Positions 1-9,011 of a stretch of DNA of 64,000 nucleotides are shown here, piece after piece. Source of the stretch: an uncultured Bacteroides sp. (GTDB taxonomy: Bacteria; Bacteroidota; Bacteroidia; Bacteroidales; Bacteroidaceae). The notes under the pieces were generated by a model. That model worked only from the letters and a program-made list of their open reading frames with translations. It was not told the DNA's origin and made no database searches. The stretch is from the NCBI GenBank assembly GCA_945965395.1, contig CAMFND010000150.1:1-64000 (forward strand), written 5' to 3'. Every line of letters begins with the position of its first letter. The first letter of the stretch is position 1. The position numbers and the translations under genes were made by a program.

Positions 1-193
1 GGATCCGGAAGGATCACACGTTTTTTTGGTTTTGCTTTTCTCATTTTGTTTGATAATAATGTTTAGTTTGGGGCTGCATCTCTGTCTACTTCAACGCTTC
101 CTCCGAAGCATTTACTCAACCTTAAAGCTTTTCCAACAAACCAAAACGAATTTATAAAAGTTTTTTCTTAATAAGGATTGTACTCAGCGAGGA
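1..193. other. Intergenic stretch downstream of rpsL
   Basis: No open frame of gene size is visible here. It follows the rpsL stop on the minus strand, so if the usual rpsL-rpsG order holds it is the spacer before rpsG, which would lie outside the window. It is AT-rich with several T-runs and no convincing hairpin terminator, consistent with read-through into the next gene of the str operon. Confidence 0.5.
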
Positions 194-601
194 TTATTTC
201 TTACCTTTTCCTGCCGGAGCTGCCTGTCCTGGTTTCGGACGCTTAGCGCCATATTTAGAACGTCTCTGTGTACGGCCTGCTACACCTGCTGTATCCAGTG
301 TACCACGAACGATGTGATAACGTACACCCGGAAGGTCTTTCACACGACCACCACGAACCAAAACGATTGAGTGTTCCTGCAAGTTATGTCCTTCTCCCGG
401 AATGTAAGAGTTCACTTCCTTAGAGTTTGTCAGACGCACACGAGCAACTTTACGCATTGCTGAGTTCGGTTTTTTCGGAGTTGTAGTGTAAACACGTACG
501 CAAACGCCACGTCTCTGAGGACATGAATCCAATGCCGGTGATTTACTCTTATCAACCAAAACCGTTCTTCCTTTTCTTACTAACTGTTGAATAGTAGGCA
601 T
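194..601 (-). CDS. rpsL: 30S ribosomal protein S12
   Basis: This is S12 of the small ribosomal subunit, which sits at the decoding centre and helps control translational accuracy. The 135-residue protein starts [12 protein letters not shown] and has the conserved [13 protein letters not shown] loop, the [10 protein letters not shown] stretch and [12 protein letters not shown]. The lysines in PKKPNSA and GRVKDLPG, where streptomycin-resistance substitutions usually occur, are both wild type. Length and sequence are typical of Bacteroidota S12, including the short basic tail. It has its own promoter at 680-710. Identification is essentially certain. Confidence 0.98.
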   Translation of the reverse strand: MPTIQQLVRKGRTVLVDKSKSPALDSCPQRRGVCVRVYTTTPKKPNSAMRKVARVRLTNSKEVNSYIPGEGHNLQEHSIVLVRGGRVKDLPGVRYHIVRGTLDTAGVAGRTQRRSKYGAKRPKPGQAAPAGKGKK

Positions 602-679
602 TTTGTTTGATTTTTAATTGTTATATATTTGTTTCTTATTGTTTCTACAATCCTTGTCGAAATACTACATTTCGGGCTG

Positions 680-710
680 CAAAATTACAAATAACTTTTT
701 AATAGACAAA
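680..710 (-). promoter_or_regulatory. Promoter of rpsL (Bacteroidota type)
   Basis: Read on the minus strand there is a -33 TTTG (707-710) and a -7 TAATTTTG (680-687) separated by 19 bases, an exact fit to the Bacteroides sigma-ABfr consensus. Transcription would start about 75 bases before the rpsL start codon. Confidence 0.75.
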
Positions 711-724
711 CTGTTTTTAAAAAG

Positions 725-761
725 AAAAAAGCTCATTCCCCGAAAAAAACGGGAAATGAGC
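725..761 (-). terminator. Intrinsic terminator after the DUF3467 gene
   Basis: On the minus strand GCTCATTTCCCG pairs with CGGGGAATGAGC across a T-rich loop and is followed directly by TTTTTTC. It lies 27 bases past the stop of the DUF3467 gene and just upstream of the rpsL promoter, so it separates the two transcripts. Confidence 0.85.
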
Positions 762-787
762 CTCTTGAGTCCTCTATTTATATTTTT

Positions 788-1111
788 TTAAGCCTCTCCT
801 TTGAAATCACTCAACGGTGGAACGAAAGTTTTTCCGCCTTGTGCCTGCTGTTCCGGCATCCGAATCTGACCAAAATTCTGCTCATACTTAGTCACATTGT
901 CCTGCAATGCAAACATCAGACGCTTTGCATGTTCCGGAGTCATCACAATACGAGATTGAACACCTGCTTTCGGCAAACCCGGCATTACACGTACAAAGTC
1001 AAGAATAAATTCAGAGCTTGAATGAGTAATAATTGCAAGATTCGCATAAGTTCCCTGTGCCACTTCTTCTTTTAATTCTATCTGAAGCTGATTTTTGTTT
1101 TCGTTTTCCAT
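788..1111 (-). CDS. DUF3467 family protein
   Basis: A 107-residue cytosolic protein of the DUF3467 family, which is widespread in Bacteroidota; its function is not established. The frame is open 32 codons further upstream, but that extension is low-quality. I place the start at MENENKNQLQIEL because the conserved family block begins there and because a -7 TACATTTG element lies at 1143-1150, inside the longer frame. Conserved features seen are the GTYANLAIITHSSSEFILDF core and the SRIVMTPEHAKRL segment. The Q-rich linker near the C terminus is typical. It is a single-gene transcript with its own terminator. Confidence 0.85.
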   Translation of the reverse strand: MENENKNQLQIELKEEVAQGTYANLAIITHSSSEFILDFVRVMPGLPKAGVQSRIVMTPEHAKRLMFALQDNVTKYEQNFGQIRMPEQQAQGGKTFVPPLSDFKGEA

Positions 1112-1142
1112 AATGATTAAACTGTTTAATGAATTTATACGG

Positions 1143-1150
1143 CAAATGTA
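1143..1150 (-). promoter_or_regulatory. Candidate -7 box for the DUF3467 gene
   Basis: TACATTTG on the minus strand matches the TAnnTTTG consensus and lies 32 bases before the chosen start. I see no clear -33 partner at the usual spacing, so this is a partial call. Confidence 0.45.
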
Positions 1151-1294
1151 GGAAAAAAGTTGGAGTAAACTAATAAATCCAATTCTTTTTCTAGCCCACA
1201 TACCCATAATCCAATCTAAAAAACCTTTTGTCCACCCTCCCGACTCATACGACAGCTATCTTTGCATCAAAATCATTTTCAAATTTAATATATC

Positions 1295-2278
1295 ATGAAA
1301 AATCCATTCATTAACCTGGGGGTTATTGCCCTCACCATTTTCACCACACATTCATCTATCCTACAAGCCGCACAAAAAGATACTACATTTGTAGCGACTC
1401 AAAACCCGGTGGTTTCCTATAAATATCTGGGTGACCCAGCCGCATTAGTCCACGACGGCACAGTATATATTTATGCCGGCCACGATGAATGTCCCGCACC
1501 TCAGCAATATTATCTGATGAACGAATGGTGCATTTTCTCTACCAAAGACATGAAAACCTTCACCGAACATACCTATAAGCTGAAAGCCACCGATTTCAAG
1601 TGGGCAAAAGGAGAAGCGTGGGCCAGTCAGGTAATTGAACGTAACGGGAAATTCTACTGGTATGTCACCGTCGAACATGCCACTATTCCCGGGAAGTCAA
1701 TTGGAGTTGCCGTATCCGACTCCCCCATAGGACCTTTTAAAGATGCACGCGGCAGTGCACTGATTACCAATGACATGACGACCCAATACACTTCCATTGC
1801 ATGGGATGATATAGACCCGACGGTCTTTATCGACGATGACGGTCAAGCTTATCTTTTCTGGGGAAACACACAATGTTACTATGCAAAACTAAAAGATAAT
1901 ATGACAGAACTGGACGGCCCCATCCATCCCATCAACCTTCCCAGATACACAGAAGCACCTTGGGTTCACAAACATGGAGACTGGTACTACCTGTCTTTCG
2001 CTTCAGAATTCCCAGAAAAAATATGCTATGCCATGAGCAAGAACATCAATGGGCCCTGGATCTATAAAGGTATCCTCAATGAAATAGCCGGAAACTCCAA
2101 TACCAACCATCAGGCCATCATCGATTTTAAAGGAAAATCCTACTTCATCTACCATAACGGAAGCATAAATACTGATGGCTGCGGATTCAGAAGATCCATC
2201 TGTATTGACCCGCTTTTTTACCAGAAAGACGGAAGTATCAAACGTATACAAATGACAACAGAAGGTATCTTCAAATAA
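1295..2278 (+). CDS. Glycoside hydrolase family 43 protein, secreted
   Basis: A 327-residue exported enzyme of the GH43 five-bladed propeller family, whose members cleave terminal arabinofuranosyl, xylosyl or galactosyl residues. A signal peptide covers about residues 1-26 (MKNPF to QAAQ). The three expected catalytic carboxylates are visible: base D47 in YLGDPAALV, pKa-modulating D174 in WDDIDPTVF, and acid E220 in RYTEAPWV. The domain fills the whole protein, with no extra binding module. It stands alone, away from SusC/D genes, with a -7-like TATCTTTG at 1257-1264. The exact linkage cannot be told from sequence. Confidence 0.9.
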   Translation: MKNPFINLGVIALTIFTTHSSILQAAQKDTTFVATQNPVVSYKYLGDPAALVHDGTVYIYAGHDECPAPQQYYLMNEWCIFSTKDMKTFTEHTYKLKATDFKWAKGEAWASQVIERNGKFYWYVTVEHATIPGKSIGVAVSDSPIGPFKDARGSALITNDMTTQYTSIAWDDIDPTVFIDDDGQAYLFWGNTQCYYAKLKDNMTELDGPIHPINLPRYTEAPWVHKHGDWYYLSFASEFPEKICYAMSKNINGPWIYKGILNEIAGNSNTNHQAIIDFKGKSYFIYHNGSINTDGCGFRRSICIDPLFYQKDGSIKRIQMTTEGIFK

Positions 2279-2280
2279 AT

Positions 2281-2314
2281 AAAAAGCCGGAAGGGAGCTT
2301 CCTTCCGGCTTTTT
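2281..2314. terminator. Bidirectional terminator between GH43 and helicase genes
   Basis: A perfect 14-bp stem (AAAAAGCCGGAAGG with CCTTCCGGCTTTTT) closes on a 6-base loop. It has an A-run on one side and a T-run on the other, so it works in both directions between the convergent genes. It is two bases past the GH43 stop codon. Confidence 0.95.
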
Positions 2315-2316
2315 AT

Positions 2317-4206
2317 TTATTTTTTACGTTTGCTGCGTTTAGCCCAACCTTCTTCTGAGAAGTCTGGTTCTTCTCCTCGAAGCGGTTGATTATCCTGCTG
2401 AAAGAACTGCTTCCAGTCATCTTTCTTTTTAGGACCGCGAGGACTCGTATATCCTCTTTCCTCCCGGCTCGGCTTTTTCACTTTCTCTACCTTTGAAGGT
2501 TTATCAGCTTTCTTTTCAGTCGCCACTTTCTTTTTCTTTCCGCTCTTATCACTTTTTCCGGTATTCTCACCGGCAATCTCCACACAGACTTTACGTCCCC
2601 CGCCTAATACGACTTTGTTCAAAGCCTTTAGCACTTGTGGAGCCTGTTCTTGAATCACTTCAAAAAACGAGAAATTCTGCATCAAGTCAATACGGCCAAT
2701 CTGAATACGCTCCTTTCTCAGATTACGGTTTACCAGGTCTATAATCTGATTAGTATAAAAACCGTCTGTTTTTCCTAAATTCAAGAACAAACGCGTATAA
2801 CCTTTTTCCGCCTTACGGCCCACCTTCTCTTTATCTCCCTTACGAGATTCCTTTGCCTCAGATTTCTTTTCATTAGCCTTAGGCTGCTCAATTTCAGGAG
2901 CATTTTTATAATAATCCAGGAAACGATTAAACTCCAATGAAACCACGCGCTTAATCAAATCTTCCTTATCCAGCCAATCAAGTTTTCGGTAAATGCCAGG
3001 CAAGAAGGTCTCTATCTCCTCTTCATTTACTTTCACCTTCTCTATATCATCAATCACCTTTATCAACTGCTGCTGACAAATTTCCTGTCCTGATGGGAGC
3101 ACACTAACTTCAAACTTCTTTTTGATGATGTGCTCAATCTCCTTCATACGGCCCTTCTCCCGCAAATTGATAATTGCAATGGAAATTCCCGTCTTTCCAG
3201 CACGCCCCGTACGGCCGCTTCGATGCGTATAACTTTCAGTATCATCCGGCAATCCGTAGTTAATTACGTGCGTCAGGTCATTCACATCCAGTCCTCTCGC
3301 AGCCACATCCGTTGCAACCAATAACTGCAAGTGACGTTGACGAAACTTCTGCATCACCAAGTCACGCTGTGCCTGGCTCAACTCGCCATGCAGCGAGTCT
3401 GCATTATATCCATCCTGTATAAGCTTATCGGCTATTTCCTGGGTTTCCTTACGCGTACGGCAAAAAACGATACCATAAATCTGAGGATAAAAATCAACGA
3501 CACGTTTCAATGCCAGATATTTATCTTTTGCGTGTACTATATAAGCCACATGATTAACGTTCTTACTTCCTTCATTCTTGGTACCGATAGTGATCTCTTT
3601 TGCCTCATGCAAATAAGTCTTCGCAATACGGGCAATTTCCGGACTCATCGTCGCAGAGAACATCAAAGTATTCCGGTCTTGAGGTATATTTTCAAGAATC
3701 GCATTGATACTATCCGTAAAACCCATATTCAGCATCTCATCCGCTTCATCCATAACCACGTCGCGGATTGTAGCCAATTGAGCCACCTTGCGTTCCATCA
3801 AGTCAATCAAGCGGCCGGGAGTAGCTACGATAATATGCACTCCCCTCTTCAAGCTACGAATCTGACTATCTATGGAAGAGCCTCCATACACAGGAAGAAT
3901 CTTTAAATCGGTGATATACTTCGAATAGTCAGTCAGGTCACCTGCTATTTGCAGGCAAAGTTCACGTGTCGGACAAAGTACCAACGCCTGTGGTACACAA
4001 TTTTTTACATCAATTTTCTGAATCAGCGGCAGACCAAATGCGGCTGTTTTTCCGGTTCCGGTTTGTGCCAGAGCCACTACATCATTGCCGTTTCCCAACA
4101 AATACGGTATTACTTCTTCTTGCACGGGCATAGGATTTTCATACCCTAATTCCTCAATTGCCTTGCGTATTTCCGGTGAAACGCCAAGTTCTTCAAATGT
4201 TTTCAT
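2317..4206 (-). CDS. DEAD-box ATP-dependent RNA helicase (DeaD/CsdA type)
   Basis: A 629-residue cytosolic RNA helicase, a likely ribosome-assembly or cold-adaptation RNA chaperone. In order: a Q motif (FEELGVSPEIRKAI), Walker A AQTGTGKT at residues 47-54, D153EAD, SAT, and HRSGRTGRAG in the second RecA domain. After a charged linker comes a DbpA-type RNA-binding fold (about residues 470-545, starting YTRLFLNLGK). The tail is strongly basic with many lysines, typical of RNA-binding DeaD proteins. It follows ribF on the same strand with a 59-base gap, so it may share that transcript. Confidence 0.95.
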   Translation of the reverse strand: MKTFEELGVSPEIRKAIEELGYENPMPVQEEVIPYLLGNGNDVVALAQTGTGKTAAFGLPLIQKIDVKNCVPQALVLCPTRELCLQIAGDLTDYSKYITDLKILPVYGGSSIDSQIRSLKRGVHIIVATPGRLIDLMERKVAQLATIRDVVMDEADEMLNMGFTDSINAILENIPQDRNTLMFSATMSPEIARIAKTYLHEAKEITIGTKNEGSKNVNHVAYIVHAKDKYLALKRVVDFYPQIYGIVFCRTRKETQEIADKLIQDGYNADSLHGELSQAQRDLVMQKFRQRHLQLLVATDVAARGLDVNDLTHVINYGLPDDTESYTHRSGRTGRAGKTGISIAIINLREKGRMKEIEHIIKKKFEVSVLPSGQEICQQQLIKVIDDIEKVKVNEEEIETFLPGIYRKLDWLDKEDLIKRVVSLEFNRFLDYYKNAPEIEQPKANEKKSEAKESRKGDKEKVGRKAEKGYTRLFLNLGKTDGFYTNQIIDLVNRNLRKERIQIGRIDLMQNFSFFEVIQEQAPQVLKALNKVVLGGGRKVCVEIAGENTGKSDKSGKKKKVATEKKADKPSKVEKVKKPSREERGYTSPRGPKKKDDWKQFFQQDNQPLRGEEPDFSEEGWAKRSKRKK

Positions 4207-4265
4207 TCAATTCAATTATCTAATTTGCTGCAAAGATACAGACAAATCAGATGCTGCCCAAAACT

Positions 4266-5198
4266 TTATCCCTTTTGGTGCAAAAGATTTTTCACCACCT
4301 CTTTATCCTGCCGCAACTGCCATGTAAGCTTTTCCATACTTTCAAATTTCACTTCCGGGCGCAGATACTTCACAAACTCAATTTTTATCAGTTCCTGATA
4401 AATATCTCCCTGGAAATTCAATATATGGACTTCCACACTCACAGACTGTTCATTCTCGTTCACGGTAGGGCAACTTCCTATGTTCAACATTCCAGCGTAG
4501 CATTCTTTCCCTACATATACATAAACCGCATACACTCCTGTTGCCGGCAGAAGCTTTTCAGCACACAATGGCTGGATATTGGCTGTAGGAAATCCCAAAG
4601 TACGCCCCACCTTCTTACCGTCAACCACTCTTCCGCTTAAATAGTAGCTGTAACCCAGATAAGCATTCGCGTTCTTTATATCTCCTGCAAGCAGACATGA
4701 ACGAATCAACGTAGAACTAATAGAAGTACCATCCTCTACCAAAGCTCTTGACTGCATCACACGCATGCCTAATTCTTTTCCATATTGGCAGTATTCCTCA
4801 AACCCCTCCCCCTGATTATGTCCAAAATGATGATCATATCCTACAAAAAGGGCTTGCACATTATAAACCTCATGCAGAATCCTCATAAATTCACGGGCAG
4901 AAAGCAAGGAAAGTTCCTTCGTAAAAGGAAGTAACACACAATATTCAATAGGAGAATGCTCAAAACATTCTATTTTCTGAGACAAGCATGTCAGCAGTCG
5001 GGGACGATAATCCGTATCCAGTACCTGCCGAGGATGAGAAGTAAAAGTTATCAGGCAAGAAGCAAGTCCTCCCGCCTTCGCAATATTATGCACCTGCTCT
5101 ATCAGGTACTGATGTCCTCTATGTACACCGTCAAAACAACCTATGGTTGCTACACATGCAGGAAGATTTGCGGCCGTAGAGCCAGTAACTATTTTCAT
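4266..5198 (-). CDS. ribF: Bifunctional riboflavin kinase/FAD synthetase
   Basis: Makes FMN from riboflavin and then FAD from FMN. The 310-residue protein has an N-terminal nucleotidyltransferase domain with GCFDGVHRGHQ at residues 20-30. The C-terminal flavokinase domain shows GRTLGFPTANI, ATGVYAVYV and a GSCPTVNENEQ stretch. Length is normal. It is the last gene of a tight minus-strand unit: the start codon lies 4 bases after the stop of the HAD phosphatase gene, and translational coupling is likely. The HAD partner could act on FMN or another phosphorylated metabolite, but that is inference from position. Confidence 0.96.
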   Translation of the reverse strand: MKIVTGSTAANLPACVATIGCFDGVHRGHQYLIEQVHNIAKAGGLASCLITFTSHPRQVLDTDYRPRLLTCLSQKIECFEHSPIEYCVLLPFTKELSLLSAREFMRILHEVYNVQALFVGYDHHFGHNQGEGFEEYCQYGKELGMRVMQSRALVEDGTSISSTLIRSCLLAGDIKNANAYLGYSYYLSGRVVDGKKVGRTLGFPTANIQPLCAEKLLPATGVYAVYVYVGKECYAGMLNIGSCPTVNENEQSVSVEVHILNFQGDIYQELIKIEFVKYLRPEVKFESMEKLTWQLRQDKEVVKNLLHQKG

Positions 5199-5202
5199 TT
5201 GC

Positions 5203-5823
5203 TTACACTATAAATTTTTGAAGCTGTACCTCCAGATTATCTCCTGGTACATAATGACACACACCGATTCCCAACTTAGCAGCTGCCTGACAATTCTCTT
5301 CAGAATCATCTATAAACAAGACTTCATCGGCTTTAAGTCCTGCCTCTTTCAGCACAGTCTGAAAGATTTCCACATCGGGTTTTGCCAGATGCATCCGATA
5401 CGAAAGAAATACCTGGGTAAAGCAATCAAGCATCGGTATACCTTTATAAGTAAACTTACCTGCACACTCTTTCCAGTGCAAGTCATTCGTATTGCTCAGC
5501 AAATATAAATTATAGTTTTCCTTTAGCTTCAGCAATAATTCAAACTTATAATCCGGAATTTCCTTTAACATACTGTTCCATATCCGGTCAATCTCCTCGT
5601 CTGGAAGTTCACGGCCCACCTCTTCGCGAATCCGGTCCCGGAACTGCTCCGTGGTCAACGTGCCACACTCATATTCTTTAAAGAAACCTTTTTCATTCGT
5701 TCCGGTCATCCACTGACGCACTTCATGCAGTCCGATATTCTCCAAACGCTCTAAACAACGGTGTACATCCAAGTCAAGAAGTACACCGCCTAAATCAAAT
5801 ATAATATTTTTAATCCGGTTCAT
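5203..5823 (-). CDS. HAD-superfamily hydrolase
   Basis: A 206-residue soluble phosphatase of the HAD superfamily (subfamily IA-like). Motif I is FDLGGVLLDLD, with nucleophile D10. Motif II is LLSNTND, and motif IV appears as VLFIDDSEEN. The substrate cannot be read from the sequence. Its ATG overlaps the stop codon of the upstream P-type ATPase gene by 4 bases, and its own stop is 4 bases before ribF, so all three are very probably one operon. A phosphatase of flavin mononucleotide or of a sugar phosphate are both possible. Confidence 0.9.
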   Translation of the reverse strand: MNRIKNIIFDLGGVLLDLDVHRCLERLENIGLHEVRQWMTGTNEKGFFKEYECGTLTTEQFRDRIREEVGRELPDEEIDRIWNSMLKEIPDYKFELLLKLKENYNLYLLSNTNDLHWKECAGKFTYKGIPMLDCFTQVFLSYRMHLAKPDVEIFQTVLKEAGLKADEVLFIDDSEENCQAAAKLGIGVCHYVPGDNLEVQLQKFIV

Positions 5824-8447
5824 TTTTTCATCATCCGTTTAACTCCTCGCCAAATCTCACCAATCCAAAGTACCACAGAAGTACCGGCTATAATATAAGC
5901 CCATTCCAATGCAGGCAAAGGCTCTGTACGGAAGACCTTGCCACCAAAAGTAACAATAATGAACTGGCCAACCAGAATAATCAATGCCACTCCTAACATA
6001 CCCATCGCATGACCGGCATCTTTAAAGATAGAATGATTCGTACCAAATACGCTGGCATTAAACAGGTTCCAGAACTGCAGCATGACAAAAATCGTAAAGA
6101 AGACAGTCAGATGATGCACATCCATACCGCCAGGCATGTTCTTAAAGAAAGCCAGCAGCCCCATCAGTACAATCAAGAATCCGGCACCCACACCGAATAT
6201 ATTGTTCCGCATGGCAGGAGATATGATAAAATCAGTACGCTTGCGAGGTTTTTCATTCATTACGTCCATGCTCGGTGCAATAGACGCCAACGCCATCGCT
6301 GCAAACGTATCCATAATCAGGTTCACCCATAGCATTTGAGTAACCGTCAGCGGAAGTTCCGTACCTAAAAAGGCACCCAGCAACACGCTCAGCAAAGCTA
6401 CCACATTGATGGTCAGCTGGAACACAATAAAGCGCTGGATATTCTTATACAACGAACGTCCCCACATCACTGCAGTAGCAATGCTATGGAAGGAGTCATC
6501 CAACAACGTAATATCACTGGCCTCTTTCGCCACAGAAGTACCTGTTCCCATTGACAAACCCACCTGTGCATGATTCAATGCCGGTGCGTCATTTGTTCCG
6601 TCACCAGTCACTGCTACTACTTCACCTTTTTGCTGGAGCAACTGTACCAGACGTTGCTTATCCATCGGACGTGCACGGCTCATCACCTTCAAATCGACCA
6701 CTCTTTCCAAAGCTTCTTCATCGCTCAAGGCAGCAAACTCCACTCCGGTAATGCGGTTCCGTTCCGTATCTTCCGATGTCCACAGCCCGATTTGTCGTGC
6801 GATTTCTGTTGCTGTTCCCGGAGTATCTCCCGTTACAATCTTCACACGGATACCAGCCGACTGACATTTCTTCACCGCATCAGGCACATCCGGACGAATC
6901 GGGTCACTGATCGCAAAAATTCCCATGAATGTCAATCCGCCTTCCTTCACCAGTTCCGCACAATCCGTACTGCTATTTTCAGGAATTACCTTATAAGCCA
7001 CTCCCAATGTACGCATAGCCTGATTCTGGTAAGCCAAAAGCTGTTCATTATATTGCTTAACCCGGCTTTCTTCCAGGTTACATTTTCCCATCACAATCTC
7101 AGGAGCCCCCTTCACATAAAGCACACGTGCGTTCAAGACAGAAGAATCGACCAGCGTAGCCATATATTTTCTTTCCGTAGAGAAAGTAAGCTGATTTACC
7201 GTCTTCGCCTGATTTCTCAATGAGATGTAATCCATTCCCTGCTCATTCAACCAAAGCAAAAGAGCCACTTCCGTGGGGTTTCCTACTCCGGACGGCTTAC
7301 CTTCTCCCTCTTTCTCTTCCAGGAAAGCAGTAGAGTTAGTTGTTATACCCTCTGCTATCAAGTTCTTCTGAGCTTCATCCAACTTGGCATCATACACCTG
7401 CATCAGGTTCTGTGTCAGTGTACCTGTCTTATCCGTACAAATCACCGTAATGGCTCCCATTGTTTCGCATGCATGCATCTTACGAACCAAGTTGTTCGTT
7501 TTCAGCATACGGCGCATATTCAATGCCAGACTCAAGGTCACACTCATAGGCAATCCTTCCGGTACCGCTACCACAATCAAGGTGACAGCCATCATAAAAT
7601 ACTTCAACACAATACGTGCTATTTCAAGCCACTGATGCCAGTCGGTCACCGCCGTCACGCTCAAATACGCATACAAATCTTTCGCGGTAAAAATTACGAA
7701 GGTCAGTGTCGCAATTGTAAAACCAACCTTTCCTATCAGATTAGCCAATTTAGTCAACTGTAAATTTAATGGAGTTTGTTCCTGACTCTGTTCTGTAGCC
7801 TGTCGAGCTACCTTACCAATTTCAGTAGCATCCCCTACTCTTTCTACGCACATCACTCCGTGACCATCCGTCACTGTCGTTCCACGCATTACGGAATTAG
7901 ACGGATAAGTAGCTTCTTCATCAAAATGAGCCTCATCCGTTGTTTTGTTCACCATCAATTCCCCGGTCAGGCTTGATTCATTTACTTGCAATGATACCGC
8001 TTCCAGCAATATCCCGTCTGCCGGAATCTCATCACCGGTATTCAATATCACCACATCTCCTACTACAATATCTTTCTTAGGAATCTCATGCACCTTTCCA
8101 TTTCGAATCACCATAACCGGAGTCTCCTCCCCTACGGCATTCAGCAAATCAAACTTCTTATTGGCATCATATTCAAAATAGAAGCCGATGCCGGTCGCTA
8201 AGAAAATAGCAAAGAATATACCGATTGTCTCTGCATATTCACTCTCAATGATTGAAATCAACAGAGAAAAAGCTGCCGCAACGAGCAGCACTTTGATAAC
8301 CGGATCCTGAAACTTCTCCAGATACAGTTTCCAGATTGACGGACGTTTGGGAGGAGTCAGCAGATTCATCCCATATTTTTGACGATTTTGAAGAACTTCC
8401 TGGTCGGTTAACCCCTTAAAACGAGAATCTTGTGTGTTGTGTGACAT
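5820..8447 (-). CDS. Calcium-translocating P-type ATPase (PMCA-like)
   Basis: An 875-residue inner-membrane cation pump of the P2 class. Visible in order: an N-terminal cation ATPase domain, the A-domain ESSLTGEL loop, the VAVPEGLP ion-binding helix M4, phosphorylated D339 in CTDKTGTLT, the nucleotide-binding region with VKGAPEIV, the hinge TGDGTNDAPAL, and a four-helix C-terminal cation domain. The PEGLP motif and overall length fit Ca2+-ATPases. There is no obvious calmodulin-binding tail. It heads the operon with the HAD hydrolase and ribF. A -7 TATTTTTG box lies at 8476-8483, 28 bases before the start. Confidence 0.92.
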   Translation of the reverse strand: MSHNTQDSRFKGLTDQEVLQNRQKYGMNLLTPPKRPSIWKLYLEKFQDPVIKVLLVAAAFSLLISIIESEYAETIGIFFAIFLATGIGFYFEYDANKKFDLLNAVGEETPVMVIRNGKVHEIPKKDIVVGDVVILNTGDEIPADGILLEAVSLQVNESSLTGELMVNKTTDEAHFDEEATYPSNSVMRGTTVTDGHGVMCVERVGDATEIGKVARQATEQSQEQTPLNLQLTKLANLIGKVGFTIATLTFVIFTAKDLYAYLSVTAVTDWHQWLEIARIVLKYFMMAVTLIVVAVPEGLPMSVTLSLALNMRRMLKTNNLVRKMHACETMGAITVICTDKTGTLTQNLMQVYDAKLDEAQKNLIAEGITTNSTAFLEEKEGEGKPSGVGNPTEVALLLWLNEQGMDYISLRNQAKTVNQLTFSTERKYMATLVDSSVLNARVLYVKGAPEIVMGKCNLEESRVKQYNEQLLAYQNQAMRTLGVAYKVIPENSSTDCAELVKEGGLTFMGIFAISDPIRPDVPDAVKKCQSAGIRVKIVTGDTPGTATEIARQIGLWTSEDTERNRITGVEFAALSDEEALERVVDLKVMSRARPMDKQRLVQLLQQKGEVVAVTGDGTNDAPALNHAQVGLSMGTGTSVAKEASDITLLDDSFHSIATAVMWGRSLYKNIQRFIVFQLTINVVALLSVLLGAFLGTELPLTVTQMLWVNLIMDTFAAMALASIAPSMDVMNEKPRKRTDFIISPAMRNNIFGVGAGFLIVLMGLLAFFKNMPGGMDVHHLTVFFTIFVMLQFWNLFNASVFGTNHSIFKDAGHAMGMLGVALIILVGQFIIVTFGGKVFRTEPLPALEWAYIIAGTSVVLWIGEIWRGVKRMMKK

Positions 8448-8475
8448 ACGTCTGATAATTAATTATTAATGTCGG

Positions 8476-8483
8476 CAAAAATA
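8476..8483 (-). promoter_or_regulatory. Candidate -7 box for the P-type ATPase operon
   Basis: TATTTTTG read on the minus strand fits TAnnTTTG. No TTTG is seen 19-21 bases further upstream, so only the -7 half is supported. Confidence 0.45.
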
Positions 8484-8543
8484 CAACATATATTGCAAGC
8501 ATCTGTTCCATTAGTTTTTTTTATCATTTTTTTCTAGCCAGAT

Positions 8544-8575
8544 ATTGCAGATTTCAACTCAAACCATTACTTTTG
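8544..8575 (+). promoter_or_regulatory. Promoter of tRNA-Met
   Basis: ATTG (8544-8547), 20 bases of spacer and TACTTTTG (8568-8575) give a good Bacteroidota promoter. The expected start of transcription is about 25 bases before the tRNA. Confidence 0.7.
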
Positions 8576-8609
8576 CAACGCATTTCCAAACAAATTCTTC
8601 TGAAATGTC

Positions 8610-8683
8610 GGACTTGTAGCTCAGTTGGTTAGAGCAACAGACTCATAATCTGGAGGTCCCAGGTTCAAGCCCTGGCTGGTCCA
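8610..8683 (+). tRNA. tRNA-Met (anticodon CAT)
   Basis: A cloverleaf can be drawn with D arm TAGCTCAGTTGGTTAGAGCA, anticodon loop CTCATAA and T arm CCAGG-TTCAAGC-CCTGG, ending in discriminator A. The anticodon is CAT. The body resembles elongator Met rather than initiator, although a lysidine-modified Ile tRNA cannot be wholly excluded. The acceptor stem has one T-T mismatch (position 6:67) and the anticodon stem top pair is A-G. The 3' CCA is not encoded. Confidence 0.93.
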
Positions 8684-8689
8684 CGAATA

Positions 8690-8723
8690 AAAGGCTCATT
8701 TCTAGCGAAATAGAGCCTTTTTT
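8690..8723 (+). terminator. Terminator of tRNA-Met
   Basis: AAGGCTC-ATTTC, a TAGC loop and GAAAT-A-GAGCCTT form a stem with one bulged A, followed by TTTTTT. It lies 6 bases past the tRNA. Confidence 0.9.
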
Positions 8724-8807
8724 CGTATCTAATCTCCTGATTCCAAACTATTACTCCTATATATTTATATTCTTTTTAAGGCATTTGTTTCACTATTGTT
8801 TCACTTG
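8724..8807. other. Spacer between tRNA terminator and accessory patch
   Basis: AT-rich, with no gene, no clear repeat of the tRNA 3' end and no promoter match. It forms the left edge of the accessory patch. Confidence 0.4.
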
Positions 8808-9011
8808 TTAAACAATATGCAATATGCTGAAAATCAATCCAAAAATTGTAAAAGTACAAAGACAATCTAATGAATATTTCACCTTCGTGTACACGGTAAT
8901 ATCTGCATAGCTGGATACCAACTTCTCTTGTTCGTAACCATTTAGGGCATTCTCTTCTACTTTTGGCATACTCTTGAGCAGGCTTAAAAACAGCCTATAG
9001 TATGTTTTCAC
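8808..9011 (-). CDS. Small hypothetical protein, hydrophobic C terminus
   Basis: A 67-residue reading frame with a GTG start that overlaps the TGA of the GIY-YIG gene (GTGA), a pattern of translational coupling. The first 45 residues are soluble and charged (KSMPKVEENALNGYEQEK). The last 18 are hydrophobic (CLCTFTIFGLIFSILHIV) and could be a tail anchor. I do not recognise the family. It may be a real small partner of the GIY-YIG protein or a truncated remnant. Confidence 0.45.
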   Translation of the reverse strand: MKTYYRLFLSLLKSMPKVEENALNGYEQEKLVSSYADITVYTKVKYSLDCLCTFTIFGLIFSILHIV

